The notes: generated by a model not told the origin, from the sequence alone. DNA of 64,000 bases from Prostheceraeus crozeri (GCA_907163375.1 CAJQUW010007830.1:55731-119730), one strand, 5' to 3'; positions 34,823 to 48,600 are shown, counted from the stretch's first letter. A program made the numbers and translations.

Positions 34823-36256
34823 CAGGGTGGCGGCCGCGCCCAGGGGGACCGGGAATCGCCCGGGAATTCTAGCGAAATAACCAATTAGCCATTAAATAGC
34901 CCAGGAATGTCATTTTGTGATTTTTTCCCATCAAGTTAAATGAGTGAACTTCTTGATTTCACCTGCCTTTAATGTGACCTTTATTAAGCCCATCATTTCT
35001 ATTAAATTGCTTCGAATCTTAATTAAAAATATCCAATAATCTTGCACAACATCTGGACGAAATATTCACGACTTCATAAATTTTTTGGTTGCCATACGAC
35101 TGTGTCATTGATATGTGTGACACTTGCACGCAATTTACTTCATTTTTGGTGAAAAATGCCACTAGTTGCACTCCCTAAAGGCTGGAATTTTCGCCTGCGG
35201 TGCTTTAGAAAACATAAAAATGTTGCTAGTTATACTCGCTAAAGGCTGGAAGTTTCGCTTGCGGCGCTTTAGAAAACACAAAAATTCTACCAATTATACT
35301 CGCAAAAGGCTGGACGTTTCACCTGCGGCGCTTTAGAAAACATAAAAATGTTACTAGTTATACTCGCTAAAGGCTGGAAGTTTCACTTGCGGCGCTTTAG
35401 AAAACACAAAAATTCTACCAATTATACTCGCAAAAGGCTGGAAGTTTCGCCAGCTGCGGCGCTTTCGAAAACACAAAAATTCTACCAATTATACTCGCAA
35501 AAGGCTGAAAGTTTCACCTGCGGCGCTTTAGAAAACACAAAATTTCTACCAATTATACTCGCAAAAGGCTGGAAGTTTCACCTGCGGCGCTTTAGAAAAC
35601 ATAAAAATGTTGCTAGTTCTGCTCGCAAAAGGCTGGAAGTTTCACCTGCGGCGCTTTAGAAAACATAAAAATGTTACTAGTTATACTCGCTAAAGGCTGG
35701 AAGTTTCACTTGCGGCGCTTTAGAAAACACAAAAAAATCTACCAATTATACTCGCAAAAGGCTGGAAGTTTCACCTGCGGCGCTTTAGAAAACATAAAAA
35801 TGTTGCTAGTTCTGCTCGCAAAAGGCTGGAAGTTTCACTTGCGGCGCTTTAGAAAACACAAAAAAATCTACCAATTATACTCGCAAAAGGCTGGAAGTTT
35901 CACCTTCGGCGCTTTAGAAAACATAAAAAGAAAACTTTGCCTCTATACGGTTGAGCTCTAATTAGTTATTAAGCTATCTATTGTCTTAGTTCATTAATGA
36001 TCAATGCATTTTTTGTCACAGCAAAGAGCCGATTGTTTGTAGGCGCATAAGGATTCATAACTATTTAGAATTAACTCTTGGATTTCATGTAATCTAATGA
36101 AAACTGAAAATGGGTCCCAGAAGAGTAGCGTATGGGCTCCCTAGAATATATCTGGATTTTTTGTGACACCGCGTTCTCATTCCTGATAAAAGACAACCAT
36201 GGAATTTCGATGAAATAGCCCGGGAATTTGAAGCTTGAAATTTGGCCGCCACCCTG
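34823..36256. mobile_element. Non-autonomous CAGGGTGGCGGCC-ended element nested in the hAT
   Basis: The 13-bp end CAGGGTGGCGGCC is present inverted at 36244-36256. Flanks share GTAGTAC (7 bp), or GGTAGTAC (8 bp) if the last G of the right end belongs to the duplication, so one base was lost or shared. hAT-type by end sequence and duplication size. It has no transposase; the interior is mostly a minisatellite. Confidence 0.75.
35165..35935 (+). repeat. Minisatellite, 12 units of about 64 bp
   Basis: Units start at GGCTGG(A/G)A positions 35180, 35244, 35308, 35372, 35436, 35503, 35567, 35631, 35695, 35760, 35824 and 35889. Two alternating subtypes exist: '...aaaaatgtt(g/a)ctagtt' and '...aaaaattctaccaatt'. 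Open frames over it (35348-35961) are a by-product of the repeat. Confidence 0.95.
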
Positions 36257-36374
36257 GTAGTACTTGATTTACAAGTTGGACCTTTTTTGGCCTATTTAAT
36301 CGACAGAAATGCTTGGTTGGTTTGATGATATATGAGGTGGTCAGAATTTTTGGCTTTGCGAAGTGGTCACCCTG

Positions 36375-36382
36375 GGTGTACG
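36375..36382. repeat. 8-bp target-site duplication GGTGTACG, right copy
   Basis: Identical to 30224-30231 and abutting the CACCCTG right end of the hAT element. Confidence 0.9.
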
Positions 36383-36529
36383 GGTGCTGTATACACTCGT
36401 ATGCATATTAAAGCGATATGATAAAAAGCGAACAATTACATAATAGTTGGACCTGATGTTTGTCTATTGATTCTAAGTTTAATAGGTTTAGGTGTTTACC
36501 TGGGAATGAGAGACAATAATCGCCGCTGG

Positions 36530-36768
36530 CAATAGCAACCTATCGAATTGATAATTTAACAAACATTAACTCTCCAAGGCTGTCATGACACTGAGAATCT
36601 GTAAAATACCATCATTCCTTCTACATTTGATCATTCAATTCCGTGACAATTGCTTCAAAACTGCAAAAATTTGCATATCTCACATGTCGTAACAATACCC
36701 ATATGCATTCACCTCGAGTTCATTTAATAAAACCGAAAGTGCAATAAATGTGGAGTTACCACTTTACC
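36530..36768 (+). repeat. Right-end fragment of the GGTAGAGTG MITE family
   Basis: Matches 44625-44873, including 'ctccaaggctgtcatgaca' and the right end (here CACTTTACC). The left half is missing. Confidence 0.6.
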
Positions 36769-39350
36769 TAATATACTTACTCTATGGGACGTTCAAACGT
36801 GATATATTTCACGGTTCTATGATAGGGTCAATTGAAGTGCTTCGACCAAGTTACGTAAAACCTACGCACTAAATTCGAGAGGTTAAGCACCGAACATGAG
36901 ATCTGGTCCCCTCTGCTCAGTACATGCGCAACATGCAGATAACGGTTAAGTAAGAGGGCTATCATATAGGTCAATTGGTTTCGCCTTAAATACATTGACG
37001 CACTCAGAATGCGCGAAAGGTAAAACTGATTATCTTGAAGGTCAAAAGCCACTCAATGAATGCCAGCATTGGTATTGTCATGTCAATCTGGGGACAATTC
37101 TTTGGTCATGGCTTGTGCTTTCACCGTAAATGGTGAGACACCAAACGAATGGATTTGGCTACGAGACTTTCCCAGCAAAGCCAGCTAAAATTTCAATACG
37201 AATGCAAGTAGTATATGTTGCAAGTAGTATGCAACATTTAATGTCAAGTAGAGTAAATTGACATTGAAATAGAATATATCGCTTCTATTTTAATTTCAAT
37301 TTATTTTATTTGGCATGAAACATATCGGGAGAGAATTGAGTCTGATTTGCATTCTTATTGAATTATGGTTCTCCCGCCCTCTGCCATATCATATATTTCA
37401 CCCCAAAACGACGATGTGGCAAAAAGTCCCTTAAAACCACTTAATTTGGAATAAAGGAATAAATATATAGAGTAGAAGCAGGGACACCGGCACGTATTTA
37501 GGGCAGATGATGCACCGACCTGAAGGAGGGCACCCCTTCCTCCGAAACCCAACTGAATATTTCATTTGGGTTATAGACATAATATTGAGGTTTTGCATAT
37601 AGGCTTTCACCTGTCAACTTTAAATTGATAACTGTAATTTTATATCGAATCCATGCTCATTGTACAGCAAATATTTCTGGTATGATCGAGCATGAAAATC
37701 GAATGAGTAAAAAATCACTTTGTTGTCAATTTTAACCTACATGTAGCACAATGCCAGCAAGTTTAATTCTTCAAGCATGCAACACGATGCATAAAACATT
37801 CGCCACACCCTTTTACTGCAAGACCATCAAAAAAATAAATAGTCTAATGCTGCTCAAATGGATCTTATTTCAGGAAACATGTGTTCTTTTTGCTTGGAAA
37901 TGGCTTGCATTAATCCACTGGAAACTGCAACAGAATTTCTGTTGTGTTGCTTTTCCAGTAGGCCTATAAAATGAATGCCGATATTTCAAGCGTCCTAGCA
38001 GCAATTTTAGCTACAAAGCTTGTTCTAAAACAGCATCGTAAAAACATCGTAATACTTATCTATGTATTAATTGTAATGGATCACAGAAAACAAAATACAA
38101 ATTAAAAAACGATGAAGTTTAAGGAAAATAACCGCAATTTAAGAAGAGGGTACGCATGCAACACCTGCAACACCCTTGCCGGCGTCCCTGAGTGCAAGAA
38201 AGTGAGGTTAGTAGAGAAACAGCACAAGAGCTTATCTAATAGACGAGTATAATCCTAACTATTTGCGGTCTATTAATCCTTTGTCAATATGTGAAATAAG
38301 CCTATGGCCATCTTCAAATTTATACTCAAAATTAAATTCATTTATTTCTTTCCTTAAAATTCGCTTCTAGCATAAAAACATACACCGATTCAAAATTATA
38401 GGCACCGTCTCCAGCGCGGCGCTAGGCTCTAAGTAACTGACTCTTCATCGGTATACATGTAGATCTAGCGCACGATTTACAGTGAGCAACAGAATGCAAA
38501 TGCGCAAATGCAATGCGCATACAAGCTACTGATTTCTGTTCTTTGATCATTTTGGACCACTGACTTGTGATACGTGACAGGAGCTTAAATTCTTTGCCTT
38601 GATTGTGATTAGTGATTCTCATGTGATGACAAAGGTAATAGAAATACATTTTGCATATTTGCATATAAATTGAATTTATTTATTTATTATTATTTATTTA
38701 TATTATTATTATTTATTTATATATTGAATTTATTAATTGCATATATATACATTGCATATTAATTGAACAGCATTTGATGCTGTAAGTCATGTATATGTAT
38801 TTTGCGCGAAAAGAACCCATTAAGATCCAATGTACCAATATTTGGAAAACACACACTTTTATTACAATAAAAAAGGCCTAGAATGATAATGCTAGTCTCC
38901 GCTTCAAGCAGTCCAAAGTGAATGACGCTTCCATTCCTGAAAGAATTATGACGAGATTCGTCTGTGTTCCTGAGCATATCTGTTTATTGAAGATGTGATT
39001 AAAGCGGGTGAGTAAATTCGATTTAATGTTTTACTAGACGCTCTGCCTTACATCAAGACACAATTATTTTTTAGCCACTGTGTAAAAGCACTAATTATCC
39101 AATGTTATTTTGAAAATGTCAAATATCGGAGCATTGGGTCAAAGTGACGCTTTTTTGTAGGCAAATATTGAAGATGTCGCTAAAATTGTACGAAACTGGT
39201 CTGACGATGAAACCGACATTGATTTGGGGTCTGAAACCGGGATCTTGATTATGAGGTCGTTCAATGCATGTCCTCATGAAAGGCATGATAAAAAGATGAA
39301 TTGCTCCATTGCTGCGCTGCTAGGAAAATGATTTCCGGGGGACGATTCAA
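36769..39350. other. No gene recognised; repeat-poor AT-rich DNA
   Basis: No coherent reading frame. It includes an (TTTA/TTA)n microsatellite at about 38674-38740. Short open stretches have no motif. Confidence 0.4.
38674..38740. repeat. AT-rich microsatellite (TTTA/TTA)n
   Basis: Interrupted runs of ttta and tta units. Confidence 0.85.
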
Positions 39351-39389
39351 AACAATCAAATCATGCTTAGACCTGGCTGATAACTCAGC

Positions 39390-39590
39390 AACTTATGAAG
39401 AAAAACTTCAAAAAGGTGTATGAAGCATGTGCTGGACCACTCACGGAAGAAGTTTTACGAATTCGGGCAATGCCAGAGGAGTCTGTGTCGACGAACAAAT
39501 GATTCCGCACTTTATCAATCATAGTTGGAAGCCTCCAATCAACCCATCTAAAAAGGACTTACGAGTTGTAGAATGGTTGTTGTAGACTGA
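39390..39590 (+). pseudogene. piggyBac-like transposase relic
   Basis: Short coding remnants in two frames: 'FKKVYEACAGPLTEEVLRI' and then 'VDEQMIP', the latter resembling the conserved 'DEQM(I/V)PFKG' block of piggyBac transposases. Frameshifted and isolated, with no ends found. Confidence 0.4.
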
Positions 39591-39599
39591 CTGAGCAGT

Positions 39600-42500
39600 T
39601 TGAATTCGAATAAACTATTACATTTCAGTGATGTAAAAATTCTGTCAGTCTTGACTTTTTCTACAAATTTGGCGACTATTTCAAAGCATCTTATTCCATA
39701 AATCATTGACATATTGATAGTCCACCATAAAAAATCAAGATATTTTTCCTCACTGTAGACCAAGGATTCAAGGTATTCAAAGAATCAAGACACACTGAAA
39801 CACATAGCGCTTTGCTATCACGGAAAGTGTACATGCATCCATCGTGAGTTGAATCTTGAAGTATGTGCCCAAAATGATAGACTATTTCTCCTTCGTCCCA
39901 TCTCCTTCGTCCAACTGTTTGCTTAATTTTTCCTCATTTTCAAACTAATTTTCTTTCTTCTGCAAAATTTACCAATTCATCTTATCTAATGCATGTTTTA
40001 TTAGAAACCTGCTTCAAAGTAATAATTTCAGAAGATATTTTTCATATCTATGTGAAAGAACCGACACAGTTCTGTATAGGCTATATGACGTACTAAATTT
40101 ATCCTATATTATTTATTGCATTCGACTGCAGATCAGCATCAGGAAAGATTATAGGAACAACATTTCAAAATATTGAGTATACAGAACGTTTTAAAGGATT
40201 TCTTTCTTTGTCGTTCTGTCACTGATCCATTTTGAAAATTCAAAATTGCTTTTGTACACATGATCTTTGGACAAGGGGCAGCAATCGACTTGAGCAATAT
40301 AAAATCAAGTAGGAAACAAGAAAATCAGCGTTGTGTCCTAACTAGGTTCCCCTGTCGTGTGCCATGATTTTCATGCGATTTCCTTTGCAGGACTTTCTAC
40401 GGTTTTGTTAATTTCTATGACAAGCATTGTCATGAAATTCAAATTTCTTAGAGTGGTTTCGGTGTCTGTGGCATAACAATTAATGGTCACGTATGATTAA
40501 TAGAATTTCATAAAAAGACTGTACTCAGTTTAAAAATCCATCTCTCTGCACTCTCTTTCGTGTAATAGTGCAGAACTGTTGAAAATGACAGACAGTTGAC
40601 TTTCCGCACGTGGCAGCGATTAGAAAAAAGGAATGATAAGTACTTTCACTCTAATACTTTCATACCATGACAATCAATTCGAACTCTTTTAACTCAGCAC
40701 AGGTTAAATTGGGTTAGGAATGGAAAGACTGTGCAAGGACATCATCAAGTGCTCGGGATAGATGTCAGCTAAAACGATCAGTGATAAGATGTCTAAGTTC
40801 TTCGATGGCGAGTCAGAAGTGCATTCGGGTCACAGAGATAAGCGAGAAGCTAAAATGAAACAATGTAGCACTTCACCTTGATGACGCGGTAAAAATGGCT
40901 GACCTCAATGTCTCGTAATGACATCACTCACAATAGCGGTGTGCGGTCATCAAAAAAGGTGATCAACCCGACCCAAAAAAATCCAAGTGGAATCAGAACT
41001 TGACTTGACCCAAGGGGTGATTACCAAACCGACCGGACCCCCAAACTGTTCGAATCGAAAGTTACCCAAACCCGAAATTCATCACAGAAATAGAGCTTTA
41101 GAATGATGCTGAGACCACGATAGAAATAGCCTACATGTAAATACAAATGATGACGACATGATTTGAAAAGAATGATTCTGGCCTTTCTGACTATTTTAGC
41201 CGTCACAAGAGCAGCATGCCCTATTGTAAAGAATCGATAACTCGGATGCAGATTACCATCCATGCTGCAGACATCTATTCAATTAATGGAATGAATTCAT
41301 TCGTGAAGCCCTTTCGATTGTGATATTTTAAAGCGCATATTTCAAAAAACGTACCGTCTGTACTTGTCTGTTTACTTTTGTCTTACTTGCAAGTTGCATA
41401 TATATGCATACACCGCATTAGAGAAATCCACGTGTACTTGTAGGCCGCCTGCGTGTATTGTCGTCTATACTCCCGTATTCAGGTCTTCCCAATAATCAAG
41501 AGAATTTAACATGATTGCTTTATGCATGTTTTGTGACCGAAAATCTTTTATACAAATAAATATACCAAATAAACATTTCGACTAACTGAAGTGGCCATCA
41601 TCAAAAATGCAAATCACATACATTCACTGTGCGGCACAAAATTCAAGATACATCTCTGACTAAGGCACGCCACAGCTTGTTTCTAAAAATCCTACACAAC
41701 TGAACTAATCAAGTTCCTAATCTAGGTCTAGTTAAGACACTTTAACCTTTAAGTCCAAAGTTAAAAATCCAAGTTAACCATCACTTCAAAGTTGGCTAAT
41801 TCCAATCGCATCTCAATAAGGAAACGTTGAATTTGAATTTGTTTATTTCAAAAAGTATTTTGAACCGAAATGGTGTTTAGTAACGGCTTTGTAGAAAATT
41901 TACAGATGTATAGACAACTTTCTATGAAAAGTTCCTATTTTCAAGATGAGCATATAATTCTCATCTTGGCTAATTGGGCTGCTTAATAGATTAAAGATTT
42001 AGGATAGTACTCGTAGTATAGTAGAACCGTCTTTTGGGGCTTCTGCGCGTGACATAGTAAATTTGTTTGTACTATTCATTATTACCATTAGACTCGTATT
42101 TGAACTCAAAATTTTTAGACCAATGAAAACAGAATTTCACAGATTAACTGGAACGGTTTCGGTTTCAGTTGAGTATAAATACTCCAGATTTCATATCGAT
42201 TTCTAAATTTGATCGATCTTCATTCTATTCGTAAAATATTTTTATCAGAAGGACTGATGTCACTCTTCGCACTCTTCTCTATTCTTATTCCCAGCAGCTG
42301 TTTTTTCTCCCGAAAATTCTAAGGGAAAAGAAAGAAGACTAACACCGGGGCTAGTTTTGGCCGCATTTGACGGTCTCAAATTTTGGAGTTTATTGCAATC
42401 ATTGCTTGGTGTTTCATGAGGCAAGTCTTGTTGCAATCGGCCTATAAAAAAGCTTAATGAAATTTAAACATTTCCCCCATGAAAGTAGTTCAATTAATGC

Positions 42501-43303
42501 ATGTTTTAAAGATTGTACTTGTTAATATTTCAGAAATTGTGTTGAGTTTCAACTGCAGGGTGATACTTATTATACGAATGCCATTGGAGCAGGCTATCAC
42601 ATCACGCTACAAAAAATCAGCATTATATAAAAATTAATTTGTTTGCTAAACCAAAATCTGAAAATTAAGTAAGCTGATTCCTACCAATGATCCCACTTCA
42701 TCTAAGTCAATAAGCCGATTGATTATCTGAGTAAAAATCTTCTTATTTGGGTTATAATCGGTCGCATATTTGACCTATAACGGTAGAAAACCGATTAAAT
42801 AATGGGTTTAGTAGACTGCGGTGGTTGCAAGCTCACGCAAATTGCACAGAAACTGATGTGACTAGCTTTAATTGTCACGATTTTGATTTATGAACAATTT
42901 AGAAATCTCACATAATAGAGTTCGCAGTTCTCCACAAAACAATTTCCCTCACATAGCGAGTAAGCTGATGCAATTTATATTTTTTGTTTAAACAGTTGCT
43001 ACAGAAAAGTATTTGGCTTTAGTGAAATTTTCTACCCAATACAGTCGTCACAATGTTAAAAATGTAACAACTATCCCCAGCTTCCCTACCTTTTGGTACC
43101 AGTGCCCAAAAGAGGCCTTTCAATACATACAGCCAATTGAACATCAAAAATACTAATCATTTAGGGGATTCATAATTAAAACTTCTGCGACCTTTCAAAT
43201 TAGTCAAAGATATCTAAAAAAATTAAAAATTTTGAGCTAACAATTTTGAAAAAATAAAGATCGTCATTGCAAAGAACACAATTCACATGTGTGTCACCAA
43301 AGT
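39600..43303. other. No gene recognised
   Basis: AT-rich sequence with only short, unconvincing open frames; no repeats shared with the rest of the window that I could see. Confidence 0.4.
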
Positions 43304-44168
43304 TGCATGCGGGACGGGCCGGCCCGCGGGCTGCGGGCCATCTGCTGCGGGCTCCTGTGATATAATCGGCCCACGGGCTGTGTTATTATAAATATTGTGA
43401 AACCATCAGTATTTGCCATGGTGTATGGAGTTTACGGATGTCTATGCTGCACTAGAACAACTACCGGTAAATGTTCTCTATTTGAACCTGCAGAAATGGC
43501 GCACTCGTTGTGAATGATACGGTAGTCGTCTGACTGCAGAAATCGCCGATACGTGCGCCAGTCAGCTACATCCCCAAAGGATTCTATTGATAGCATTATT
43601 GTTCCATGCAATCATCCTTCATGCAAATGACACGACAAGTCCTTGCTCGTGTGCAGATTGGCTTTCGATATTCCCCATTCCCCGAGAAACCGTTGCTCTG
43701 TCGCTGACTCGCTAACAATCAATTATTTCGATCGCTCACGCCAGTTAGCTACGAGACCTGAGACAATACATGATTAAGACATTAACGGCGTGAGTCTCTT
43801 TCGAAGTCTCCAAACAACAATGAGTGACGTCGACATCAAACCCGGCTGTTTTCTCAAAATATCTAGTAGAGTACACTTAAAAGCCAACTCGGACTCGAAA
43901 ACCAAATCAGACGTTTGGCAACATTTCAAAATTATTATTGTAGACGAAGTGCAATTACCGAACCTATGCGCATGCTCGCGGTGATCTTGTCGTTCATCAA
44001 CACCTTGCATCACACATGAACGAGTTTTTCGATCCTTCAATTCAAAACCATAAGAGCTTATGATTTGGGTAATATACTTGCGGGCTGGCCCGCGTGGGCC
44101 GGGCCGGACTACAGCGAATACTGCGGGCCACGGGCCGGGTCGGGCCGCTCAATTCTGGCCCGCATGCA
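43304..44168. mobile_element. Candidate non-autonomous element with GC-rich inverted ends
   Basis: Starts TGCATGCGGGACGGGCCGG and ends, inverted, with TGCATGCGGGCCAGAATT; both ends contain dense GGGCC/GGCCC palindromic repeats (43304-43380 and 44078-44168) in otherwise AT-rich DNA. The interior has no transposase. I could not find a clear target duplication. Confidence 0.55.
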
Positions 44169-44247
44169 CTCCTTTCAACATATTTCTGACCACTGTTCAT
44201 GATGGAATTTGGTAAGAGGATCGAATCATAGAGTAGGGATATATATA

Positions 44248-44873
44248 GGTAGAGTGTCGACTGAAAAAAGTATATGTATACAGCGAAAATTTTTATATCA
44301 AAAGATTCAGTTTTTTGCGGAGATTACGTTCCCGTGGTCCAAAACATTATTTGAGCACTTTTGAAAAAAGTCAAAATTTGCCAATTTACATACTACCGAG
44401 ATGACTCTCCTATATAAGTAGTATGAAACAAGTTGGATATCAAACGGAATGAATATTTGCTAATAAGCATCCTAGCAAAGCTGAAATCAAGCTGATTATC
44501 AAAGGAATTTCATGATCCGTTTTGTAATGGAAGTCTTCATGAAAAAGTCGCGATATTATTCGTGCTTTGTTGGCTGAAATGTCATATTTCTAATTCATTA
44601 AAGCAATAGCAGGTCATCGAGTTGCCAATTTAACAAATATTACGTCTCCAAGGCTGTCATGACACGGACAATCTGTAAAATATCATCATTTCCTTCTGCT
44701 TTGCTATCATGATCAGTCAATTCCGTTGTAATTTCTTCAAAACTGCATAAATGTGTACACTGTATATCTCACATTTTGAAACAATTCCGAATGTATCTCC
44801 TTTGAGTTCATTTAATAAAATCGAAAGTGTATACACATTGGGGATTTAATAAATGCTGAGTTACCACTCTACC
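44248..44873 (+). mobile_element. Full-length MITE, 626 bp, GGTAGAGTG ends
   Basis: GGTAGAGTG at the left and CACTCTACC at the right, flanked by TA on both sides, as for Tc1/mariner-driven MITEs. Non-coding. Related copies at 1719, 36530, 48888 and an inverted end at 45575. Confidence 0.8.
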
Positions 44874-45574
44874 TAACATACTTACTCTATGGATCGAATG
44901 CTATCAGGTGATAGCTGGATGGATTGTGCCATTATGTGCCACCTTTGTTTTACGAAGCTCGCACCTAATCCATGGGTCGCACTAGATCTGATGAAAGTCA
45001 AGCTGATCAGACAGGTAATATTGGCATGAAGAAAGTAGAGCCTGCAGGGAATAAAGGAAAATTTATATACCTAAGAAAATTCAATTATTTTTACGTACGA
45101 GTGAGGAGCTCTTGCCGCATGGACTATTGTGATTCTAACCATTTGCAACTCATACACTGATCGTTTGAATTTTACTTTACCGTTTGACCGCTGACAATGA
45201 CTTTTCTGACCGTAGAAAGTACTGGTTAGTATTAGATAATTTGGACAAGTGTCTTAACTTAACAGATCCATTTAGCCGGTTGGAAAGTAGACTATTCACT
45301 AAATTTTCCTACGTTAACGAACTTGAAAATTGAGCCAAGAAGCAAAATGCGCTTTTTTATTTTGCATGAAGACTTAAATTATAGTGCTGCTCATGAAATT
45401 TCCTTGGTAAGCATCTTATTTCCTTTTAATTAAGATTTTTTTATCAGTAAATTTTCACTCCGTCTGATATCTCATAGGCGTCATATAACTTGTATATTAA
45501 AAACTCAAGTACCAAATCGCCAATATATAAACACAAGAATCATTTGAAGAAGTTTCGCTTTTTAGAAACTGATC

Positions 45575-45676
45575 AAATGTATCTTAAGACCTCAGGGACG
45601 TGATCTCAGCAAAAAAATGAATCTTTTGATAAGAAAGTTTTCGCTGTATGGTAGCATTTTTGGGTTGACACTCTAC
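45575..45676 (-). repeat. Inverted end fragment of the same MITE family
   Basis: The reverse complement matches the first 100 bp of the 44248 copy ('agagtgtcaac', 'catacagcgaaaactt', 'aaaagattcat'). Confidence 0.6.
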
Positions 45677-45689
45677 TATAAAAAATTAT

Positions 45690-48600
45690 AAACTTACTCA
45701 GGATGTTTATTTTATATAAAATGATACAATGCGTGTGTAAATAATACAATACAAAATAATGTAGATACTTTTTTGCACATTTCTGTAAAAAAACTGAGCA
45801 CTTAACTTTCCTTTTTTAAGTTCAAAATTAGGTAGAAGTAGCTGTATAGCAATTTCACCGCTGCATGCCTGAGGAATTATTCGACTACTGTTTCATATAA
45901 TGTTTCGACATGCGTTGCAATTTCATATTGATACCCGGACTTGTAAACTAACATCCACTCAGCTCCTAAAGAAGCACGTAGCGGAGGATAGCGAAGACAA
46001 ATATAGCGATAATGCTCCTATTCAAACTAGCGATCTCAGAAAATTTCACTCTGTCTAAAAAGTTCTTCTGCATATCAGTCTCGTCGTCCCGACTATCCCT
46101 TTGATTGACATCAGTTGAAATCCTTGCATGCAAGGACAGTGCATGCATTGTCATATATTTGGCTGTGATTCACAGAGTATACATCCTATCAAGTTTATGC
46201 AATTAATATAATTATTCAACATTACAGATCATTCCAAATCACCAGTGTGACTGGCTCGGAATATCAGTTAATTTTCCACAAAGTGTTTTTTCACGTAACT
46301 GTCAATATCAATTATGTGCACACTTTCATTTACGTAAAATCGTTTTTTATCGAAGATGAAAGTTCATTATTACACTCCGTGTAGAATAGATAAGTCTCTT
46401 AGTAAAATACCTAGAAGGGTCGTGACTTTTAATGAATAGAGCAGAGTTCACGTGATCATTGTTTCATCAATGAAGTGGCCATTCTGATAGATCACGAGTT
46501 AATCACAGCCACTTAGAGGTCCTCGACCATAGCGTCCTCGAAAATGCTAACATTAATTTCAAATACAGCGCCAAAACGTCAAATTCAAGAAAATTGAGAT
46601 AAGGATTGGCTTATTTGCCAACTTGACAGGATTTTCATTCCACAGAAGTTTGTAGTATTCTAAAGCAGCACCATGTCCTATATCCCGAACTGTCTATGTC
46701 TACTTCTATTTCAGTATTGTGTGTACTTAAATATTATCATTTTACATTTGAAAAATATCCAATGCATGTCCGATGTATGCCAAACAAATGCCATTTAGCA
46801 AGTTTGATTATATACCTCGGTCATGGAGAAATTTTTGGATCAACTGTTCATTCGAAGAAGCTCATTTTTTGTTTCATTGCATCCCTCCTCGGATACTTAC
46901 ATCTTATTCCGCATTATATCAGTGACCAATAACTTATTGGACTGTAATAGCACAATTTTCGGTTATCTCAAAATACTTTCAAGCAGTGGCGTCTTCTTCG
47001 TGACTGCGGAGCCTTCGGCGCAGGGCCATCAATAATCTACTTACCAATATTTATATCACAGAAAAGTATCATCATTATTTTGCATTCATCTTGCCCGGAT
47101 TATTTACCCAACTTTGCCACTTTTCAAATCTCAATGTCTGATCATGCGCTCAGATGAATTTTAGCACCCGCGCGAAGTTTGCAACTTACTCGTTGCTGAC
47201 ATTGATGAAGGGCTGTAGCGCGCGCTTAATCTCGTCCATAGCGATCTCTTCCTGCTGAAATTTTGGCGCGGCCGGTAATCTGATGCGACAAGGCATAAAA
47301 ATTAAGCTATTGTTAGATTCTTTCTTCCATGGCAAAGACATAGAGGAAGAGCACTATTTCCTTAATATGCCTTCACCGCAGATTATACACAGTAGCATAG
47401 TCAGCGACTGAGCGGAGACGCATTTGACATTGATGACGAATACAGTGACGCCCGCCAATGAAGGAATACTATCAAAAGTCATTGATGAAAGTTGAATAAT
47501 AGCCTACAGGATTGTAGAAAACCCTAGTTCTAGCAAGGCTGACACTTTGCCTTTTGTGAATGCGATCTCGTTATTGTTCATTTGTGCTTTGTATTGTTTT
47601 CAACCGGTAAGAGATAGATTTCTAGCTGAAAGCAATCAGGAGTGCTGCCAACACCACCGCAACGAAGTCAGGAAGCTATGGAACATGAAGTCCAGTTAAT
47701 CACATGTAGCAGTTACATTATTGCTGATGAATAATGGTGCTATACTGGCTCTGATTGACCGATTTTCTTTATTTTTGTTTTGCTTGATAGCTTTTGGCTT
47801 GTAGAACAACATATTACATAACAAAGGAAGCAAATGTAATTTTATAAGAGTGAGGTATGATTTTGTGTAACATTGCTAAATGAAGATCAAATTATCTACT
47901 ACTTTTTTATCTATAACAGGAAAACAACTCAATATTCATGCTTGAAATTTCCAACAATGATATTAGTAAGCACAACTGACATATCTTCCAAATTTCAGAG
48001 AAATTCGTTCAAGTTTGGCGGAGTTAGACAAAGTTGAAGTTAAGGCGATGTTTAAGGGTGATCCATTTTTTATGAAACAATCTGTAGATACATTAATGAA
48101 GATCCCGCAATTTGACCCGTGTGAACAGTGACATGATTTTATTGTCAACAATCTCATAGCCAGTGTTAACTGCCAATCAATCACACTTGTCGCCCGTGTG
48201 TTAGTGTTCACATAGAATAGATTGAAAATTAGTATGCCGATAGATCAACAGGAAATGGAAACTACACTCACAAAGAAAAGAAAAATGAGAAACTACAGAA
48301 TGCATTCTATACCATCTCTAATTGTGAAATATGTGAGTGATTGACTGGTGGTGATACACGTAGATGCAACAAACTGTTGTAATGTAATATCTTCGAGAGA
48401 GATGCTCTGTATAGTGATCTCAGCTCATTAAGACAAAGTTGAGCGCCATGAGCAATAAGCATCGCATTTTCGTAGTCATTTGACGTTTTAAATATTTGAA
48501 AAACAGGGTCGAATTGTCAAAAATTAGCTTAGGATCACAAGCTCACGATGAGGCTGTTGAGAGAAAAGTCTCACATTGGGAAGACATTTAAGAAGAATTT

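Larger units (their letters stand above)
30232..36374 (+). mobile_element. hAT-superfamily DNA transposon, 6.1 kb
   Basis: Ends CAGGGTGACCACTT and, inverted, AAGTGGTCACCCTG are flanked by a perfect 8-bp duplication GGTGTACG. Subterminal (G)GTCAGAA motifs repeat near both ends (four or more on the left). It contains a BED-finger transposase gene (32129-34356) and, downstream of it, a nested non-autonomous element (34823-36256). The intact termini indicate it moved as a unit; the transposase now has a frameshift. Confidence 0.92.

Noticed and set aside
35165-35935. Regular repeats resembling a CRISPR array
   Set aside because: Units are contiguous 64-bp tandem repeats without spacers, inside a transposon in animal DNA.
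35348-35961. Two open frames (103 and 96 codons) of repetitive protein
   Set aside because: They are by-products of the 64-bp minisatellite with no independent start signal.
47160-47290. GC-richer stretch as a possible promoter or CpG island
   Set aside because: Too short and without any gene nearby.
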